Positions 16,982 to 24,315 of a stretch of 46,190 nucleotides of DNA are shown here, piece after piece. Numbering within the stretch: position 1 is the stretch's first letter; the number at the start of each line of letters is the position of its first letter. The DNA is taken from positions 1-46,190 of the forward strand of contig JAOUBJ010000023.1 in assembly GCA_029860345.1 (NCBI GenBank), given 5' to 3'. Position numbers and translations under genes: made by a program. The notes below the pieces were generated by a model that searched no databases, was not told the origin of the DNA, and saw only the letters and a program-made list of their open reading frames with translations. The DNA comes from Candidatus Zixiibacteriota bacterium (GTDB lineage Bacteria > Zixibacteria > MSB-5A5 > GN15 > FEB-12).

Positions 16982-17871
16982 TGACTGAAAACAAACAGGA
17001 ATTCTGGCGCTGGTCCGAGTATAACTGGCGCGATGAAAACAAAGACTGGCGCGAGGGTGACATCGTAACGGCCGGGATCGATGTCGGATCGGTTTCCTCG
17101 CAGGCGGTTATATGTGTCGATGGTGAACTCTATGCTTTCAACAACGCTCGCACCGGCTCCAACTCACCGGACTCGGCCCGTCGCGCCCTTGACGGCGCCA
17201 TTAAAAGTACCGGCCTGACTATCGAGGATCTCAAGTTTGTCGTTGGGACCGGGTATGGACGGGTTAATGTACCCTTTGCGCACAAGGCAGTCACTGAGAT
17301 AGCCTGCCATTCACGCGGGGCCAATTTTATGGCCGGCAATGATGTGCGAACCATTCTCGATATGGGCGGACAGGACTGCAAGGCTATCCACTGCGATGAA
17401 AAAGGCAAAGTAACCAACTTCAAGATGAACGACAAGTGCGCCGCCGGTACCGGGCGCGGTATGGAAGTCATGGCCGACCTCCTGGAAGTGCCAATCACCG
17501 AGATAGGTGACCTGTCGTTTGAGGTCGAAGAAGAACCGCCGCCGGTGTCATCGACCTGCGTCGTGTTTGCCAAATCCGAAGCGATGGCCTTGTTAAAAGA
17601 CGGCTGGCCGAAATCAAGAGTGCTGGCCGCATACTGTTCGGCTATGGCTCAGCGGGTGGCATCTCTGTTGGAGTCGGTCGGGATGCAGGAGAAGTTCTTC
17701 ATTACCGGCGGCATCGCCAAGAACCGAGGAGTTGTTCAAAGGCTGGAGAAGATTCTCGGGGTAAACGCAATTCAGACCAAGTTCGATTCTCAGATCGCCG
17801 GCGCCCTGGGAGCGGCACTGTTCGCCAAAACCTTGTACGAGAAGCGTCAGGCCAAAACTGTTGCCAAGTAA
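16981..17871 (+). CDS. bzdQ: Benzoyl-CoA reductase ATPase subunit, BzdQ/BcrA-like
   Basis: The start is ATG at 16981, overlapping the bzdP stop by one base, with AAAGGAGC upstream; 296 residues. It carries a roughly 30-residue N-terminal extension rich in Trp, Asp and Glu (FWRWSEYNWRDENKDWREGD) before the ATPase core, a trait I associate with the BzdQ branch. The core has AGIDVGSVSSQAVI, cluster ligands Cys153 (DKCAAGTGRG) and Cys193 (STCVVFAKSE), and C-terminal GGIAKNRGVV and GALGAALFAKTL. It forms the heteromeric ATP-driven electron activator with BzdP. Having two distinct activator paralogues side by side is the best local evidence that the system is a benzoyl-CoA reductase. Confidence 0.88.
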   Translation: MTENKQEFWRWSEYNWRDENKDWREGDIVTAGIDVGSVSSQAVICVDGELYAFNNARTGSNSPDSARRALDGAIKSTGLTIEDLKFVVGTGYGRVNVPFAHKAVTEIACHSRGANFMAGNDVRTILDMGGQDCKAIHCDEKGKVTNFKMNDKCAAGTGRGMEVMADLLEVPITEIGDLSFEVEEEPPPVSSTCVVFAKSEAMALLKDGWPKSRVLAAYCSAMAQRVASLLESVGMQEKFFITGGIAKNRGVVQRLEKILGVNAIQTKFDSQIAGALGAALFAKTLYEKRQAKTVAK

Positions 17872-17916
17872 GGCCGCTCAGTGTAGTATGGAAGTACCAA
17901 AGCGGAGAAAGATAGT

Positions 17917-18198
17917 ATGAAGGCGAACTACGGATACACCGACGGGTCCGGGGATTATTACATCGCCATCGAAACCGAAGGTTGTCTGAAATGCACCGAC
18001 CATAACTGTGTCGATACCTGTCCGCAGGATGTCTTTGACATCATAGAGGACGACTACGACGACCTGGTGGCGGCGGTCGTGGAGGAACATAGGCGTTCGT
18101 TGGCCTATGTCTGCTCAGAGTGCAAACCGGCTTCCGATCCGCCGCCGTTGCCGTGCGTAGAGGTTTGTCCGCAGAACGCTATCAGCCACTCGTGGTAG
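17917..18198 (+). CDS. bzdM: 2[4Fe-4S] ferredoxin, BzdM-like
   Basis: The 93-residue protein has two four-cysteine motifs, Cys23/26/31/35 (CX2CX4CX3CP) and Cys66/69/80/84 (CX2CX10CX3CP), with an acidic stretch between them (EDDYDDL). It is the likely electron donor to the reductase, taking electrons from the large oxidoreductase encoded one base downstream. The spacings are longer than in clostridial ferredoxins and recall the Chromatium-type ferredoxins used with benzoyl-CoA reductases. The position directly after bzdQ is the same as in the Azoarcus cluster. Cytosolic. It ends one base before the next start codon. Confidence 0.85.
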   Translation: MKANYGYTDGSGDYYIAIETEGCLKCTDHNCVDTCPQDVFDIIEDDYDDLVAAVVEEHRRSLAYVCSECKPASDPPPLPCVEVCPQNAISHSW

Positions 18199-18199
18199 C

Positions 18200-20593
18200 A
18201 TGATCGTCGACGGCAAACAACTAGAGGCACCTGGTAGTCAGAGTCTTCTTTCGACCCTGTTGGATAATGACATTTATGTCCCGCACATTTGTCATCATCC
18301 GGCTTTACCGGCGTGCGACGACGACGGTTGCGGTCTCTGTGTGGTACAGGTCAACGGCGATGCATCACCGGTGCGCGCCTGCCGGATTGCCTCGGATACG
18401 GTCAGCGAAGTGACGACCGACAGCGTTCAGATCAGGGAAGCGCGACAAAGAAGTCTCGCCAAAATACTCACCACCCACCCCCACGCATGCCTGACATGCT
18501 CCGACGCCGAGGGGTGCACCCGAACCAGTTGTACCCAGAATGTTGAAGTGCCGGAACGATGTTGTTCGCTGTTTGGAAACTGCCAACTGCAGGACGTCGC
18601 CGCCTATATCGGTATCCCCGATTTCACTCCGCGTTACAAGTCGGACGGGCTGCCAAAAGTACTCGACGAACCGTTCTATAACTTCGATTACAATCTCTGT
18701 ATTGCCTGCACCCGTTGTATCCGCGCCTGTCGCGATGTCAAGAAGGTCGATGCGCTCAAGCTCACCGAAGAATTCGGACGACCGGTTGCGATACCGAAAT
18801 CCGGCAGGCTGAAAGAATCCGGCTGTATCTTCTGCGGTCTCTGTATTGAAGTATGCCCCACCGGCGCCATGATGGACAAACCGTTTGAGAGTGATCGCAA
18901 GGAGGATGCGGTGGTACCCTGTCGCGCCACTTGTCCGGCCGAGATCGACGTACCCTTGTACGTCCGGCTGGTGGCCCAGAAGCGCTACGGCGAAGCGGTC
19001 GCGGTCATTCGTGAGAAAGCGCCTATCCCCGGTATTCTGGGCCGGGTATGTTACAACCCATGCGAGCAGGGCTGCCGTCGCAAGACCTGGGATGAGCCGG
19101 TGGCTATTCGTTCTCTCAAGAGATTCGCCGCCGACCATGATGATGGACATTGGAAGAGTCAGCTGGTGCTGAAAGACCAATCAGGCAAGAGGGTCGCGGT
19201 TGTTGGGGCCGGACCGGCCGGGTTGACGGCGAGCTACTACCTAAGATTGTCGGGACACCAGGTAGACCTGTACGACCGTATGAAAAAACCCGGCGGGATG
19301 TTAAGATATGGTATCCCCAGATTCCGTTTACCGGAAGAAGCACTGCAGATCGAGACCCAGGCAATCCTCGACCTGGGCGTTACCTTTCATCCGCAGTCAC
19401 CGATTGACTCGCCGGATGAGCTGTCCGGTTTCGACGCTGTATTCTGGGCGACAGGAGCAGCCCGCTCGGTGGCCCTGGCCAAAGGTTCACAGCAGGAGGA
19501 CATCGCACAAGATGGACTCGAACTCTTGCAACGAATCAACGACGGTGAGAAGATCGATCTTTCGGGACGGGTAGCTGTGATCGGCGGCGGCAATGTGGCC
19601 ACCGATGTCGCTCGCTCGGCCCGTCGTTTGGGGGCGGACAAAGTGACGATTGTCTATCGTCGCACTCGCGATGAGATGCCGGCCTATGAAAACGAAATCG
19701 ACGAGGCGCTGGCCGAAGGCATTGAAATGCGTTTTCTGCACGGCCCAGTTGGTGTCAAAAAAGAGAATGGGCACCTGAGTGTGACATTGCAAAAGATGCA
19801 ACTGGGTGAAGCAGACAGTTCTGGCCGACGTTCGCCGGTGCCGATTGAAGGATCGACCACAGAGATGCAGGTCGATCATGTAGTGGCTGCTATCGGCCAG
19901 CGCGTAGAGACTCTGGCGAAGTTTGGTGTCACGACTAAAGGAACCATTGAGGTGTCGCCATTGGACAGCATGACTTCACGCGAAGGCGTATTTGCAGGAG
20001 GAGACAACGTGTCGGGACCGTCATCGGTGGTCGCGGCGGTCGAGGCAGGTCGTCTGGTCGCCCAGGCGGTCGACCGCTATCTCGGAGGCGACGGTGAATT
20101 GCCTGCCTATGGCATTGCCGCCGACAAAGACCCGGCGGCATCACAACATGCAACCACATCTCTTCAGTCACCACACTGTCTGCTGGTGGAGAAGCGGGAC
20201 GGATTCGATGAGATCGAACAAGGTTACGACGATACCACCGCCGTTGCGCAGGCGTCACGATGCAGCCGCTGTGATCTCAGGCTGAAGGTCCCGGCCGTTC
20301 AATCGCCGCCGGAGGGGCTCGACAAGTTCAACCAGGACGGCGTGGCAACCGTGCCGACTGAGGCGGGTGTGTTGCTGCTTTACGACCATGATAAAAACGT
20401 TGTGCTGGTTGCCGGTGCGGAGAACATGCAGGCTCTCGCCGACGAGAAGCTACAAGATGGATTTGATGCTGATTTCCTGAGTTTTGAACCACATCAGATG
20501 TATACTCAGCGCGAGTCAGAAATGTTGTCGCAGCATTTGCAGAAACACGGCAGCTTGCCGACCGGTAACGACCTTGATGATGAGTTGTTCTAA
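18200..20593 (+). CDS. bzdV: NAD(P)H:ferredoxin oxidoreductase, BzdV-like (NuoG-type FeS domains fused to GltD-like flavoprotein)
   Basis: This is a large, 797-residue modular enzyme. Residues 1-75 form a [2Fe-2S] plant-type domain (CHHPALPACDDDGCGLC). About 80-125 form a NuoG-like H/Cys cluster motif (HPHACLTCSDAEGCTRTSC). About 160-225 hold two [4Fe-4S] motifs (CIACTRCIRAC and CIFCGLCIEVCPTGA). About 230-640 form a GltD-like part with its own Cys-rich lead-in (CRATCPAE, CYNPCEQGC), the FAD site VAVVGAGPAGLTASYYLRLS and the NAD(P) site VAVIGGGNVATDVARSA. The last 150 residues are less conserved and include CSRCDL. It should move electrons between a pyridine nucleotide and the ferredoxin encoded just upstream. 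The same pairing occurs in the Azoarcus bzd cluster. Electron flow from NAD(P)H to such a low potential would need an energy input or bifurcation, which is not evident here. Confidence 0.82.
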   Translation: MIVDGKQLEAPGSQSLLSTLLDNDIYVPHICHHPALPACDDDGCGLCVVQVNGDASPVRACRIASDTVSEVTTDSVQIREARQRSLAKILTTHPHACLTCSDAEGCTRTSCTQNVEVPERCCSLFGNCQLQDVAAYIGIPDFTPRYKSDGLPKVLDEPFYNFDYNLCIACTRCIRACRDVKKVDALKLTEEFGRPVAIPKSGRLKESGCIFCGLCIEVCPTGAMMDKPFESDRKEDAVVPCRATCPAEIDVPLYVRLVAQKRYGEAVAVIREKAPIPGILGRVCYNPCEQGCRRKTWDEPVAIRSLKRFAADHDDGHWKSQLVLKDQSGKRVAVVGAGPAGLTASYYLRLSGHQVDLYDRMKKPGGMLRYGIPRFRLPEEALQIETQAILDLGVTFHPQSPIDSPDELSGFDAVFWATGAARSVALAKGSQQEDIAQDGLELLQRINDGEKIDLSGRVAVIGGGNVATDVARSARRLGADKVTIVYRRTRDEMPAYENEIDEALAEGIEMRFLHGPVGVKKENGHLSVTLQKMQLGEADSSGRRSPVPIEGSTTEMQVDHVVAAIGQRVETLAKFGVTTKGTIEVSPLDSMTSREGVFAGGDNVSGPSSVVAAVEAGRLVAQAVDRYLGGDGELPAYGIAADKDPAASQHATTSLQSPHCLLVEKRDGFDEIEQGYDDTTAVAQASRCSRCDLRLKVPAVQSPPEGLDKFNQDGVATVPTEAGVLLLYDHDKNVVLVAGAENMQALADEKLQDGFDADFLSFEPHQMYTQRESEMLSQHLQKHGSLPTGNDLDDELF

Positions 20594-21094
20594 TAGTGAC
20601 ATGCCTCAACCTTGTCATGCCGGACTTGATCCGGCATCCAGTCTTCTCTTCGGGTGGCCGTCTCAAACCTTGTTTGGGACGGGAATCCTTCAGAAGAAGA
20701 ATCACCCCCAAAGAACTTTGAGGGTGCCACCCCTGATGGGGTCCGTTTGTATGACAGTATGAGGTAGGTCAGGACCCTTGTGGTCCTGACAATTGAGTCA
20801 GGTCCGTAAAGGACCTGACCTACAAGAGACCGGCCTTCGCCAGTATGACAAACGTTTTGCAGGTGCGTCTTGCTCCCCTCTTGAGAGGGGATTCAGGAGT
20901 GTGTTACTGGGATCATTAGAAGAAGAAACACACCCCGCCCTTCGGGCAGCCCTCTCAAGAGGGAAAAAGAACGGCAGCCCTACTGTCAGCCTGAGCGAAG
21001 TCGATGGGTTAAGTCGCGGAACTTGAATGGAGGACATAGGTCGAGACCCCTGCCCCGAAGGGGTCGCAATGCGAGGTTTCGACACCGGTAGATT
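20594..21094. repeat. Dense repeat cluster after bzdV
   Basis: Members recognised in order: 20618-20640 GTCATGCCGGACTTGATCCG then GCA; 20652-20684 (GGCCGTCTCAAACCTTGTTT then GGGACGGG); 20702-20731 (CACCCCCAAAGAACTTTGAG then GGTGCCACC); 20764-20823, a 60-base double palindrome (separate entry); 20871-20887 and 20946-20961, facing CCCCTCTTGAGAGGGG-like units; 20990-21004 of the 4089 family; 21037-21084 TAGGTCGAGACCCCT... GAGGTTTCGACA. No gene is seen. The block splits the aromatic-acid cluster, so the next genes probably have their own promoter. Confidence 0.75.
20764..20823. repeat. 60-base double-palindrome element, copy 1
   Basis: It starts GTAGGTCAGG and ends CCTGACCTAC. Each half is itself a hairpin (GTCAGGACCcttgtGGTCCTGAC and GTCAGGTCCgtaaaGGACCTGAC), separated by a six-base spacer. 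The element at 27607-27666 is the inverted copy, identical except in the spacer and of exactly the same length. Confidence 0.9.
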
Positions 21095-21352
21095 ATGAGC
21101 ACTGAATTGATCGAAAAACTCAAGGCCGAAGGCTGGACCCAGCAGTTCACAGCCTCAGGCGTGCGGCTGGAAGAAGCGATTGACAACTACCGGACGCTGG
21201 GATTTGAAACCAAGACAGTCCCGGTCCAACAACTCGGATGCGATGGCTGCACGATATGTTTCGAAGACGCCAACGACTCTTCCGTTATGATATTCACCCG
21301 ACCCACCGGCAAGCCGCTTGACGACGATCTTTACGAATCAGTTGACGAGTAG
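21095..21352 (+). CDS. Small conserved-looking protein with CDGCTIC motif
   Basis: The 85-residue protein is not recognised. It begins MSTELIEKLKAEGWTQQFTA and has one Cys-rich motif, GCDGCTICFED (residues about 49-59). It then has MIFTRPTGKPLDDDLYESVD, ending acidic. There is no signal peptide or membrane segment. The three closely spaced cysteines could bind a metal or act in redox or cluster handling, but this is only a guess. It sits between the bzdV-like and Had-like genes on the same strand, 60 bases upstream of the latter, where AAAGGAG follows. Codon use looks like its neighbours, and an open frame with an ATG and good context supports a real gene. Confidence 0.65.
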   Translation: MSTELIEKLKAEGWTQQFTASGVRLEEAIDNYRTLGFETKTVPVQQLGCDGCTICFEDANDSSVMIFTRPTGKPLDDDLYESVDE

Positions 21353-21412
21353 ACCGGATTGTATTATCCATTAAGGCGCTCACGCTAACTGTGGTGACAA
21401 AAGGAGATTGTA

Positions 21413-22438
21413 ATGAAGGCCGCCGTTTTTCATGGACCGAAACAGCCTCTGAAAATTGAAGAAGTTCCCACGCCCACTCCCGGACCCGGACAGTTGCTGA
21501 TAAAGACAGCGGCTTGCGGTGTCTGCCACACCGACATCGGTTACATCGACCACGGCGTTCCGACATTCAAGAAACCACCACTGATCCTCGGCCACGAACC
21601 CTCGGGCACCGTAGCCGGTATGGGCGAAGGGGTCGACGGTTTCAAAGAAGGTGACAATATTCTTTTGCCGGCGGTATACACATGCGGTAACTGTCGTGCC
21701 TGTCGCACCGGGCGTGAGAATATTTGCGACAGCATGATCATGTTCGGCAACAATGTCGACGGCGCCTACGCTGAGTACTTACTGGCACCGGCCAAAGACA
21801 CTTTCCATCTGCCAAAAGAGATACCGCTTGTCGAAGGATGCATCATTGCCGATGCTATCTCGACGCCTTACCATGCCATTGTCAACCGGGCGCAGGTCAA
21901 GCCGGGTGACTCGGTGGTGGTGATCGGTTGCGGCGGTGTCGGCATCAATTTGGTGCAGATGGCTGCAGCCGTCGGCGGTGCCGTGATCGCGGTAGATATC
22001 TCAGAGGAAAAACTTGAGTGGGCCAAAAAACTCGGCGCGAAGGCTGTCATCAATCCCAAAGAAGATGAAAAATGGCCCAAGACGGTCAAGAAGATGACCG
22101 GCGGTGGGGCCGACATTGCCATCGAAGCTATCGGCAACGCCAAAGTTATCGAAACCGCCTTTGCCTCGTTGCGCGTTGGCGGACGATTGGTGGTGTTGGG
22201 TTACAGCGCTGAGAACATTTCGCTTTTTGCCGGGAAGATCATGTTTCACGAGATGGAGATTGTCGGCTCACTGGGTTGTCGACCGGTCGACTATCCCAAA
22301 CTGATCGAGATGTGCCGACTGGGGATGATCAAGGTCAAGGAATTGGTCACGGCTCGTTTTTCATTGGATGATATCAATGATGCCTTCGACCATCTCAGAA
22401 AGGGGGCGGGCCTCCGCTCGATTATAACCTTTGAGTAG
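21413..22438 (+). CDS. bzdX: Zn-dependent alcohol dehydrogenase, likely 6-hydroxycyclohex-1-ene-1-carbonyl-CoA dehydrogenase-like
   Basis: This is a 341-residue medium-chain dehydrogenase. Catalytic zinc ligands are Cys38 (CGVCHTD) and His61-Glu62 (GHE). Structural zinc ligands are Cys91, 94, 97 and 105. The NAD-binding motif is [14 protein letters not shown] (about 165-178). Features shared with Had/BzdX are [10 protein letters not shown] with a following GV, the LLPAV..CG.C..C segment, [10 protein letters not shown], and [19 protein letters not shown] near the end. That enzyme oxidises the hydroxy product of dienoyl-CoA hydration to the 6-oxo compound in benzoyl-CoA degradation. Other zinc alcohol dehydrogenases cannot be excluded; the genomic context favours the call. 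The ribosome site AAAGGAG is well placed. Confidence 0.72.
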   Translation: MKAAVFHGPKQPLKIEEVPTPTPGPGQLLIKTAACGVCHTDIGYIDHGVPTFKKPPLILGHEPSGTVAGMGEGVDGFKEGDNILLPAVYTCGNCRACRTGRENICDSMIMFGNNVDGAYAEYLLAPAKDTFHLPKEIPLVEGCIIADAISTPYHAIVNRAQVKPGDSVVVIGCGGVGINLVQMAAAVGGAVIAVDISEEKLEWAKKLGAKAVINPKEDEKWPKTVKKMTGGGADIAIEAIGNAKVIETAFASLRVGGRLVVLGYSAENISLFAGKIMFHEMEIVGSLGCRPVDYPKLIEMCRLGMIKVKELVTARFSLDDINDAFDHLRKGAGLRSIITFE

Positions 22439-22504
22439 GTTCGCACGTAGGCAAGAGCAGTTGGCTCATGCCACCCATTCACGAGAACAAAACAGGAAAT
22501 CACC

Positions 22505-22522
22505 GGCCGCTTTCCAGCGGCC
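22505..22522 (+). other. Intercistronic hairpin
   Basis: GGCCGC, loop TTTCCA, GCGGCC forms a perfect six-base stem between the alcohol dehydrogenase and 3-hydroxyacyl-CoA dehydrogenase genes. There is no T-run, so it is more likely a processing or stability element than a terminator. Confidence 0.5.
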
Positions 22523-22567
22523 ATCACATTGGATAGTTTATCGTTTTACTGCACGAAGGGAGATAAC

Positions 22568-23422
22568 ATGGCAATCACGAAACTAGGCATCTGCGGTCTG
22601 GGGCTGATGGGAACGGGAATCGCCGAGATCGCCTCCAAAGCGGGTATCGATGTCGTCGCTATGGAAGTGGCAGACAAATTCCTGGAAAAGGGAATGGGAC
22701 GGATCAACAAATCACTTTCGCGAGCGGTCGACAAAGGCAAACTGGATGAAGCCGGTAAAAAAGCGGTGCTTGACAAAATCAAAGCGACCACCGATGTCAA
22801 CGACATGGCCGACTGTGATCTGGTGATCGAGGCGATTGTAGAAAACCTCGATGAAAAGATCAAGCTGTACAAGACGCTCGATGGCATCGTCAAGAAGGAT
22901 GCTATCTTTGCTTCGAATACATCGTCACTATCGATAACCGAGATGGGCGCTGCTACCGATCGACCCGGTCAGTTCTGCGGACTGCACTTTTTCAACCCGG
23001 TGCCGGTAATGAAGCTGGTCGAAGTTGTCAAGACTGTGGCCACCAGCGACGCCACTTTTGAATCGGCCAAGGCGTTCGGAGAAAAAGTCGGCAAGGTAGT
23101 CGTGTCGTGCAAGGATACCCCGGGTTTTGTGGTCAACCGTCTGTTGGTGCCCTACCTGCTCGATGCCATCCGCGCCCTCCAGGATGGTGTGGCCACCAAA
23201 GAGGATATCGATGCCGGTATGAAACTGGGTTGCGGCCATCCGATGGGACCGCTTGAATTGACCGACTTTGTCGGCCTTGACACCACCTATTTCATTGCCG
23301 AAATTTTGTTCGCCGAGTTTAAGCTGCATCACTACGCAGCACCGCCTCTGTTGAAGGCGATGGTAAAAGCTGGTTATCACGGTCGCAAGTCCGGGCGCGG
23401 CTTCTACGATTACAGCAAGTAG
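22568..23422 (+). CDS. 3-hydroxyacyl-CoA dehydrogenase (3-hydroxybutyryl-CoA dehydrogenase type)
   Basis: The start is ATG at 22568, preceded by GAAGGGAG; a TTG 13 codons earlier is less likely. The 284-residue length equals that of the single-domain Hbd/PaaH group. The NAD-binding motif GICGLGLMGTGIAEIA is at residues 7-22. CDLVIEAIVENLDEKIKLYK, SNTSSLSITEMG and the catalytic-His segment GLHFFNPVPVMKLVEVV follow. The C-terminal domain has CKDTPGFVVNRLLVPYLLDA and ends SGRGFYDYSK. It oxidises L-3-hydroxyacyl-CoA to 3-oxoacyl-CoA in the beta-oxidation part of the route. Only 12 bases separate it from the enoyl-CoA hydratase gene. A firm family call; chain length or ring specificity is unknown. 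Confidence 0.93.
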   Translation: MAITKLGICGLGLMGTGIAEIASKAGIDVVAMEVADKFLEKGMGRINKSLSRAVDKGKLDEAGKKAVLDKIKATTDVNDMADCDLVIEAIVENLDEKIKLYKTLDGIVKKDAIFASNTSSLSITEMGAATDRPGQFCGLHFFNPVPVMKLVEVVKTVATSDATFESAKAFGEKVGKVVVSCKDTPGFVVNRLLVPYLLDAIRALQDGVATKEDIDAGMKLGCGHPMGPLELTDFVGLDTTYFIAEILFAEFKLHHYAAPPLLKAMVKAGYHGRKSGRGFYDYSK

Positions 23423-23434
23423 CAGGAAGGTGTC

Positions 23435-24214
23435 ATGGATTATAAGAATATCAAACTGGACAAAGAAAACGGTGTCGGCATCGTCACGATCAGTCGACCA
23501 GAAGTGCTCAATTCACTCAACGATGAAACGATCGCCGACCTGCACGCCTGTTTCGATTACATCGCCACCGACAATGACATCCGCTGCGTCATTCTCACCG
23601 GCGAGGGGAAGGCATTCGTGGCCGGTGCCGATATCGGTGAGTTGGCCACCTGCGATGTGATCAGTGGACGGGCTAAGTGTGATCGCGGTCAGTCGCTGCT
23701 TTTCAAGATGGAAAAGCTACCCAAGGCGATCATTGCGGTCGTCAACGGTTTTGCTCTCGGCGGCGGCTGTGAGATTGCTATGGCTTGTGACATTCGTCTG
23801 GCTTCGGCCAAAGCCAAACTGGGTCAACCGGAAGTATCGCTGGGAATCATTCCGGGCTATGGCGGCACCCAGCGGCTGACCCGGCTGGTCGGGTTCGGCA
23901 AGGCCAAGCAGTGGATTTTCACCGGTGATATCTATCCAGCCGACGAGGCTTACCGGATAGGGCTGGTCGATGAAGTCCATCCTCCGGACGAGCTGATGGA
24001 CAAGGCCATGGAGATGGCGCAGAAGATTGCCTCGCGCGGGCCGCTGGCTGTCGCGGCGGCCAAGGAAGCGATCAATCGCGGCTGCAATGTCACACTCGAC
24101 GCCGGGTGTGAACACGAGGCTGCTCTGTTCGCCGGAATCTGCGTTACCAAAGACAAAAAGGAAGGCACTAACGCCTTTCTGGAGAAACGCAAAGCGGAGT
24201 TTGTCGGCCAGTAA
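23435..24214 (+). CDS. Enoyl-CoA hydratase (crotonase)
   Basis: The 259-residue crotonase-fold protein has both catalytic glutamates in place, in GGGCEIAMACDIRL and QPEVSLGIIPGYGGTQRL. The oxyanion-hole segment is FVAGADIGEL. This is the standard hydratase arrangement, adding water across a 2,3-double bond of an acyl-CoA. In this cluster it could act on linear intermediates, or it could be the hydratase for the cyclic dienoyl-CoA; the sequence does not decide. A ring-opening 6-oxocyclohexenecarbonyl-CoA hydrolase of the longer (about 375-residue) kind is absent. AGGAAGG precedes the start. A strong hairpin follows the gene. Confidence 0.9.
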   Translation: MDYKNIKLDKENGVGIVTISRPEVLNSLNDETIADLHACFDYIATDNDIRCVILTGEGKAFVAGADIGELATCDVISGRAKCDRGQSLLFKMEKLPKAIIAVVNGFALGGGCEIAMACDIRLASAKAKLGQPEVSLGIIPGYGGTQRLTRLVGFGKAKQWIFTGDIYPADEAYRIGLVDEVHPPDELMDKAMEMAQKIASRGPLAVAAAKEAINRGCNVTLDAGCEHEAALFAGICVTKDKKEGTNAFLEKRKAEFVGQ

Positions 24215-24253
24215 CATCCCGATAATTTACCTGTCCGTTTTAGTTTGACCTGC

Positions 24254-24280
24254 AAGCGGGAGTCGCTTAGACTCCCGCTT
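24254..24280 (+). terminator. Hairpin between hydratase and acyl-CoA dehydrogenase genes
   Basis: AAGCGGGAGTC, loop GCTTA, GACTCCCGCTT makes a perfect 11-base stem followed by AAGTTTA. It probably ends or attenuates the transcript after the enoyl-CoA hydratase; the T-run is short, so termination may be partial. Confidence 0.7.
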
Positions 24281-24315
24281 AAGTTTATGCAATAGCGAAG
24301 CAGACAGGATGTGAT

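Noticed and set aside
13462-17871. 2-hydroxyglutaryl-CoA or lactoyl-CoA dehydratase with its activator
   Set aside because: Those systems use one homodimeric activator. Here two different ATPase subunits follow catalytic subunits of 375 and 434 residues, plus a ferredoxin and a BzdV-like enzyme, all matching benzoyl-CoA reductase.
20594-21094. Possible CRISPR array because of many short repeats
   Set aside because: The repeats are of different families, palindromic, unevenly spaced, and recur singly in other gaps; there are no regular spacers and no cas genes.
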